Source of the DNA: DASZIT01 sp963770635
GTDB lineage: Bacteria; Actinomycetota; Acidimicrobiia; Acidimicrobiales; RAAP-2
Assembly: GCA_963770635.1 (NCBI GenBank)
Contig: CAVYQI010000005.1
Span: 372,001-436,000 of the forward strand
Length of the DNA stretch: 64,000 nucleotides
Direction: 5' to 3'
Positions 60,955 to 64,000 of this stretch are shown piece by piece. The stretch's first letter is position 1. Each line of letters starts with the position of its first letter. The notes under the pieces were generated by a model, which worked only from the letters and a program-made list of their open reading frames with translations, searched no databases and had not been told where the DNA came from. The translations under genes were made by a program, and so were the position numbers.

Positions 60955-63519
60955 CTAGCGAAGCGTGGCTTTGCCGCCCCTCTCCACCGCGGCGATGCAC
61001 CGGTTCCGCAGCTCGACGAGCTCTGCGTCGTTGAGGGTGTGGTCGTGGGAACAGAACCGGAGCCGGTAGGCCAGGCTGCGCCGTCCATCGCCCACCACCT
61101 CACCGCGGAAGGCGTCGAACAACTCGACCGATTCCAGCTCCACTCCCCCGGCCCGTCGGAGCGCCCGCTCCAGCGTGGTGGCGCGCACGTCGTTGTCGAC
61201 CGCGAAGGCCAGGTCGATGTCCGAGGAGGGAAACCGGCTGACCGGCCGGGCGAATTCCGGCTTGCGGGGCACCCGCTCGCGATCCAGCAGGGTGCCGATG
61301 TCCAGGTCGAGCCAACCGACCCGACGAGCGCGGCCGTCCTGCCCGAGGAGGCCGAGGGAACCGACGATCACGGGGTCCAGTTCACCGACCACGCCGAGCG
61401 GGGTCGACGGGCCGGAATCGTCCTCGTCGGGGGCGGTGGGCGCCAGACTCACCAAACCCGCCGACCGGTAGGGGTGCAACACCGCGGCGGGTGTCCCGAC
61501 GGCAGGCGGCATGTCCCAGTCGGCGATGCCCAGACCTTCGGCGATGGCGCGCCAGGCGGCCACCGCGGTCCAGGCGTCATCCCCCACCGCGCAGAACACT
61601 GCGCACAGACGCTCCGACATCTCGGCCGGTGAGCCATCCCCGGGATCGACCGACGGGGCTTCGGGATAGTGGAATACCGTCCCAACCTCGAAGAGCCGGA
61701 TGTCACCCTGGCGGCGTTCGGCGTTGTAGACGACGGCCCGCACCAGCCCCGGGACCATCGAGGTGCGCAGAAACCGCTCGGAGTCCACCAGCGGGTTGGT
61801 GACTTCGATGTAGGGCGGGTGGACTCGGGACATGGTCTGGTCGAACTCGCTCACGAAGGTGGTGGTCCAGGCTTCGGATACGCCGAGTCCGCAAAGCATG
61901 TCCTTCAGCCTCCGGCGATCCCGCTGGTAGACGGTGAGGCGACCAGGCTGGGGCCAGGCCGGCATCCGGCGAGGCAGTCGTGCATACCCGTAGGTGCGGG
62001 CCACCTCCTCGGTGATGTCGGCCTCGCCCATCGACCCCGGGCGGATGTCAGGTCGAAAGGTCGGCACCGTCACCGCCAGCACACCGCCACCGTCAGCCTC
62101 GCCGTCGGACGACACCTCCACCGCGGTGATCCCGATGGGCGCCAACAGGGCGGAGATCTGCGAGGCGATGAACCCGGTGCCCAGCAGCTCGTTGACCCGG
62201 GCCGCCCGTACCGTCAGCTCCACTGGCCCCGGCACGTTGCCCCGGACGTCGATCGTCCCTGCTGCGAACACCGCCTGGCTCCCGGCGGTCAGGGCCAGGA
62301 GCTGGCAGAAGCGATCGGCGGCCCGGTCGATGCCCGCCGGATCACATCCCCGCTCGTATCGGGCCGACGCCTCGGTCCGCAACGCCAGGCGCTTCGAAGT
62401 CCGGGCGATGGCCATCGGATCGAAGTAGGCGGTCTCGAGCAGCACCCGGGTGGTGCCGCTCCCGATCTCCGAGGACGCCCCGCCCATGATCCCGCCGATC
62501 CCCACCGGAGTTCCCTCCGCGTCACAGATCAAACAGTCCTCGCCGGTGTCACCCAGACCGGGACCCGGGCGGCCGAGCTCCCGGGTGACACCGTCGAGGG
62601 TGGTGATGGTCTCACCCTTGGCCGCCCGCCGGATCAGAAGCCCGCCGCCGGCCAGGAGATCGAGGTCGTAGGGGTGAGTGGGCTGCCCGAGCTCGAGCAT
62701 CACGTAGTTCGAGGCGTCGACCACATTGTTGATCGCCCGCATCCCGGCCAGCCGCAGCCGAGTGGTCAGCCAGGTCGGCGACGGACCCACTTCCACGCCG
62801 GTGATCACCCGGGCGGTGAACCGAGGACACAACTCGGAGTCCTCGACCCGGACCGAAGTGAGGGACTCCACGGAGGTAACGGCCGAACCGGCAGCGTTGT
62901 CGGCCGAGGGACCGCCGTCCCCCACCGCGATTTGGTCCACCTCGGGGATGGCGAAAGGGAGACCCAGGCGGGCGGCCAGATCCCGAGCCACCCCGGCAAT
63001 GCTCCAGGCATCGGGCCGGTTGGCCTCGACGGCGATATCGAACACCACATCGGGTTCGATCCCCATCGCCTCGGTGAACCGCTGCCCCGGACGGGCGCCG
63101 GCCACTCCGTTCAACACCATGATCCCGGCGGCGTCGTCGGACAGCTCCAGCTCGCGGCCCGAGCACAGCATGCCGTTGGAGACCACGCCCTTCATCTTGC
63201 GGCGGCCGATGGCAAAGCCCCCGGGCAGGACGGCGCCAACCGGAGCCAAGGGGACCAGGTCGCCGACGGCAAAGTTCCAAGCCCCGCACACCAACTCGAC
63301 CGGTCCATCCCCGGCGTCGACCACGACCCGCCGGATCTTGTCGGCCCCAGCAATCGGAGCGATCTCCTCGACCCGGGCCACCACCACCTCTTCGAGCCCC
63401 TCGCCGACCCGCTCGGTCTCCTCGACCACCAGCCCGAGATCGTCAAGGGTGGCGGCCAGGTCGGCCGCATCCCCGGTGAACGGGGCGAAGTCTCGGAGCC
63501 ACGAAAGCGGTACGCGCAC
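60955..63519 (-). CDS. pheT: Phenylalanine-tRNA ligase beta subunit
   Basis: Beta subunit of the class II alpha2-beta2 phenylalanyl-tRNA synthetase, 854 residues. The N-terminal tRNA-binding (EMAP-like) domain covers about 40-150 (VVDAGDGPVELVCGAWNFAV, GVVSNGMLCSGRELELSDDA); the B3/4 editing domain is around 220-380 (NNVVDASNYVMLELGQPTHP); B5 follows, and the C-terminal anticodon-binding FDX-ACB domain starts near 760 (PVSRFPSSDIDLAFAVDNDV). ATG/GTG start region at 63519 gives MRVPLSWLRDFAPF, the usual beginning. It lies 24 bp after pheS. Confidence 0.96.
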   Translation of the reverse strand: MRVPLSWLRDFAPFTGDAADLAATLDDLGLVVEETERVGEGLEEVVVARVEEIAPIAGADKIRRVVVDAGDGPVELVCGAWNFAVGDLVPLAPVGAVLPGGFAIGRRKMKGVVSNGMLCSGRELELSDDAAGIMVLNGVAGARPGQRFTEAMGIEPDVVFDIAVEANRPDAWSIAGVARDLAARLGLPFAIPEVDQIAVGDGGPSADNAAGSAVTSVESLTSVRVEDSELCPRFTARVITGVEVGPSPTWLTTRLRLAGMRAINNVVDASNYVMLELGQPTHPYDLDLLAGGGLLIRRAAKGETITTLDGVTRELGRPGPGLGDTGEDCLICDAEGTPVGIGGIMGGASSEIGSGTTRVLLETAYFDPMAIARTSKRLALRTEASARYERGCDPAGIDRAADRFCQLLALTAGSQAVFAAGTIDVRGNVPGPVELTVRAARVNELLGTGFIASQISALLAPIGITAVEVSSDGEADGGGVLAVTVPTFRPDIRPGSMGEADITEEVARTYGYARLPRRMPAWPQPGRLTVYQRDRRRLKDMLCGLGVSEAWTTTFVSEFDQTMSRVHPPYIEVTNPLVDSERFLRTSMVPGLVRAVVYNAERRQGDIRLFEVGTVFHYPEAPSVDPGDGSPAEMSERLCAVFCAVGDDAWTAVAAWRAIAEGLGIADWDMPPAVGTPAAVLHPYRSAGLVSLAPTAPDEDDSGPSTPLGVVGELDPVIVGSLGLLGQDGRARRVGWLDLDIGTLLDRERVPRKPEFARPVSRFPSSDIDLAFAVDNDVRATTLERALRRAGGVELESVELFDAFRGEVVGDGRRSLAYRLRFCSHDHTLNDAELVELRNRCIAAVERGGKATLR

Positions 63520-63543
63520 TACGTTCCTCTCACCATCGACGCA

Positions 63544-64000
63544 TCAGAACTGCCGCAGGAAGCGGATGTCGTTCTCGTTCAGTGCCCGCATGTCGGCGAT
63601 CTGATGGCGCATCTGGGCGCAGCGGTCGATGCCGAAGCCGAAGGCATAACCGGTCCACTGGTCGTTGTCGATTCCCACCGCGTTGAACACCGCCGGGTCC
63701 GACCATCCCGCAGCCGCCGAGCTCGATCCAACCGGTCTGCGAGCAGGTGCGGCAGCCGCTTCCATGACAGATCGTGCAGGTCACCTCGAACTCGGCTGAC
63801 GGCTCGGTGAACGGGAAGTAGGCAGGGCGGAGCCTCGAGTGGATGTCGGGACCGAAATAGGCGGTGGTGAACACCTCGATGGTGCCGGCCAGGTCGGCGA
63901 AGGTGATCCCCTTGTCCACCACCAGCCCTTCGATCTGGTGGAACACGGGCAGGTGGGACGCATCGGGGGTATCCCGGCGGTAGCAGCGCCCGGGCATGAC
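63544..64000 (-). CDS. pheS: Phenylalanine-tRNA ligase alpha subunit, C-terminal part (5' end outside window), with an apparent +1 frameshift
   Basis: Catalytic alpha subunit; only the last 150 residues are in the window. Visible class II motifs are RRDTPDASHLPVFHQIEGLV, RPAYFPFTEPSAEFEV, and, after the break, GIDNDQWTGYAFGFGIDRCA and LNENDIRFLRQF at the C terminus. The frame changes within GGCGMV; removing one C of the CC at 63699-63700 gives GCGMVDPAVFNAVGI, which fits the family exactly. As pheS is essential, this is best explained by a sequencing error. CxxC-like cysteines (TCTICHGSGCRTCSQTGW) are an expected feature of actinobacterial PheS. Confidence 0.93.

Overview
The window is a high-GC bacterial chromosome segment that looks like an actinomycete, most probably from class Acidimicrobiia. 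The reasons are the conserved gcvH-garA-ftsR-bfn block, an F420-dependent oxidoreductase, a DipZ protein, a 13E12-type HNH gene, frequent leaderless-type promoters and the character of the 16S rRNA gene. The taxonomic call is inference; no search was run.

Layout. 1-1515 is the 5' part of gltB (minus strand). 1639-4680 is a thiazole/HMP thiamine operon, thiO-thiS-thiG-thiD. 5013-6440 holds an IS110-family element. 6470-16455 is mixed: a small membrane protein, an orphan ParA, a Tat-exported phospholipase C-like protein, two GT87-like membrane glycosyltransferases, an S9 peptidase, an AcuI-type reductase and two envelope proteins. 16564-19406 is bfn-ftsR-garA-gcvH (minus). 19496-22665 is a fused mannose-1-phosphate guanylyltransferase/phosphomannomutase and pgsA. 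22880-30833 carries an MFS transporter, an SGNH-like protein, a DUF1015 protein, a repeat lipoprotein, a crotonase, an LLM-class F420 enzyme and dimeric-barrel proteins. 30867-33862 is korB-korA, followed by class I fructose-bisphosphate aldolase and a disordered/TPR protein.

36817-43554 is a complete rRNA operon on the minus strand (promoter, 16S, 23S, 5S, terminator) with long processing stems around both 16S and 23S. The 23S gene is about 4.24 kb because it is interrupted twice by related group I introns: a 327-nt intron without an ORF between E. coli positions 2604 and 2605, and a 782-nt intron at about 1931 that carries a LAGLIDADG homing endonuclease. This is the most unusual part of the window.

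43644-47839 holds DipZ and a large secreted repeat protein. 47862-57954 is the complete arginine cluster argC-J-B-D-F-R-G-H (minus), with tandem ARG boxes before argC and a second, unrelated IS110-family element inserted between argB and argD. The end of the window has an HNH/DUF222 protein, a small unknown protein, folD, pheT and the 3' part of pheS.

Four otherwise intact genes (S9 peptidase, dipZ, argB and the essential pheS) each show one apparent extra base in a short G/C run. This points to residual indel errors in the sequence rather than four independent pseudogenes, but it should be resolved before argB in particular is called functional.
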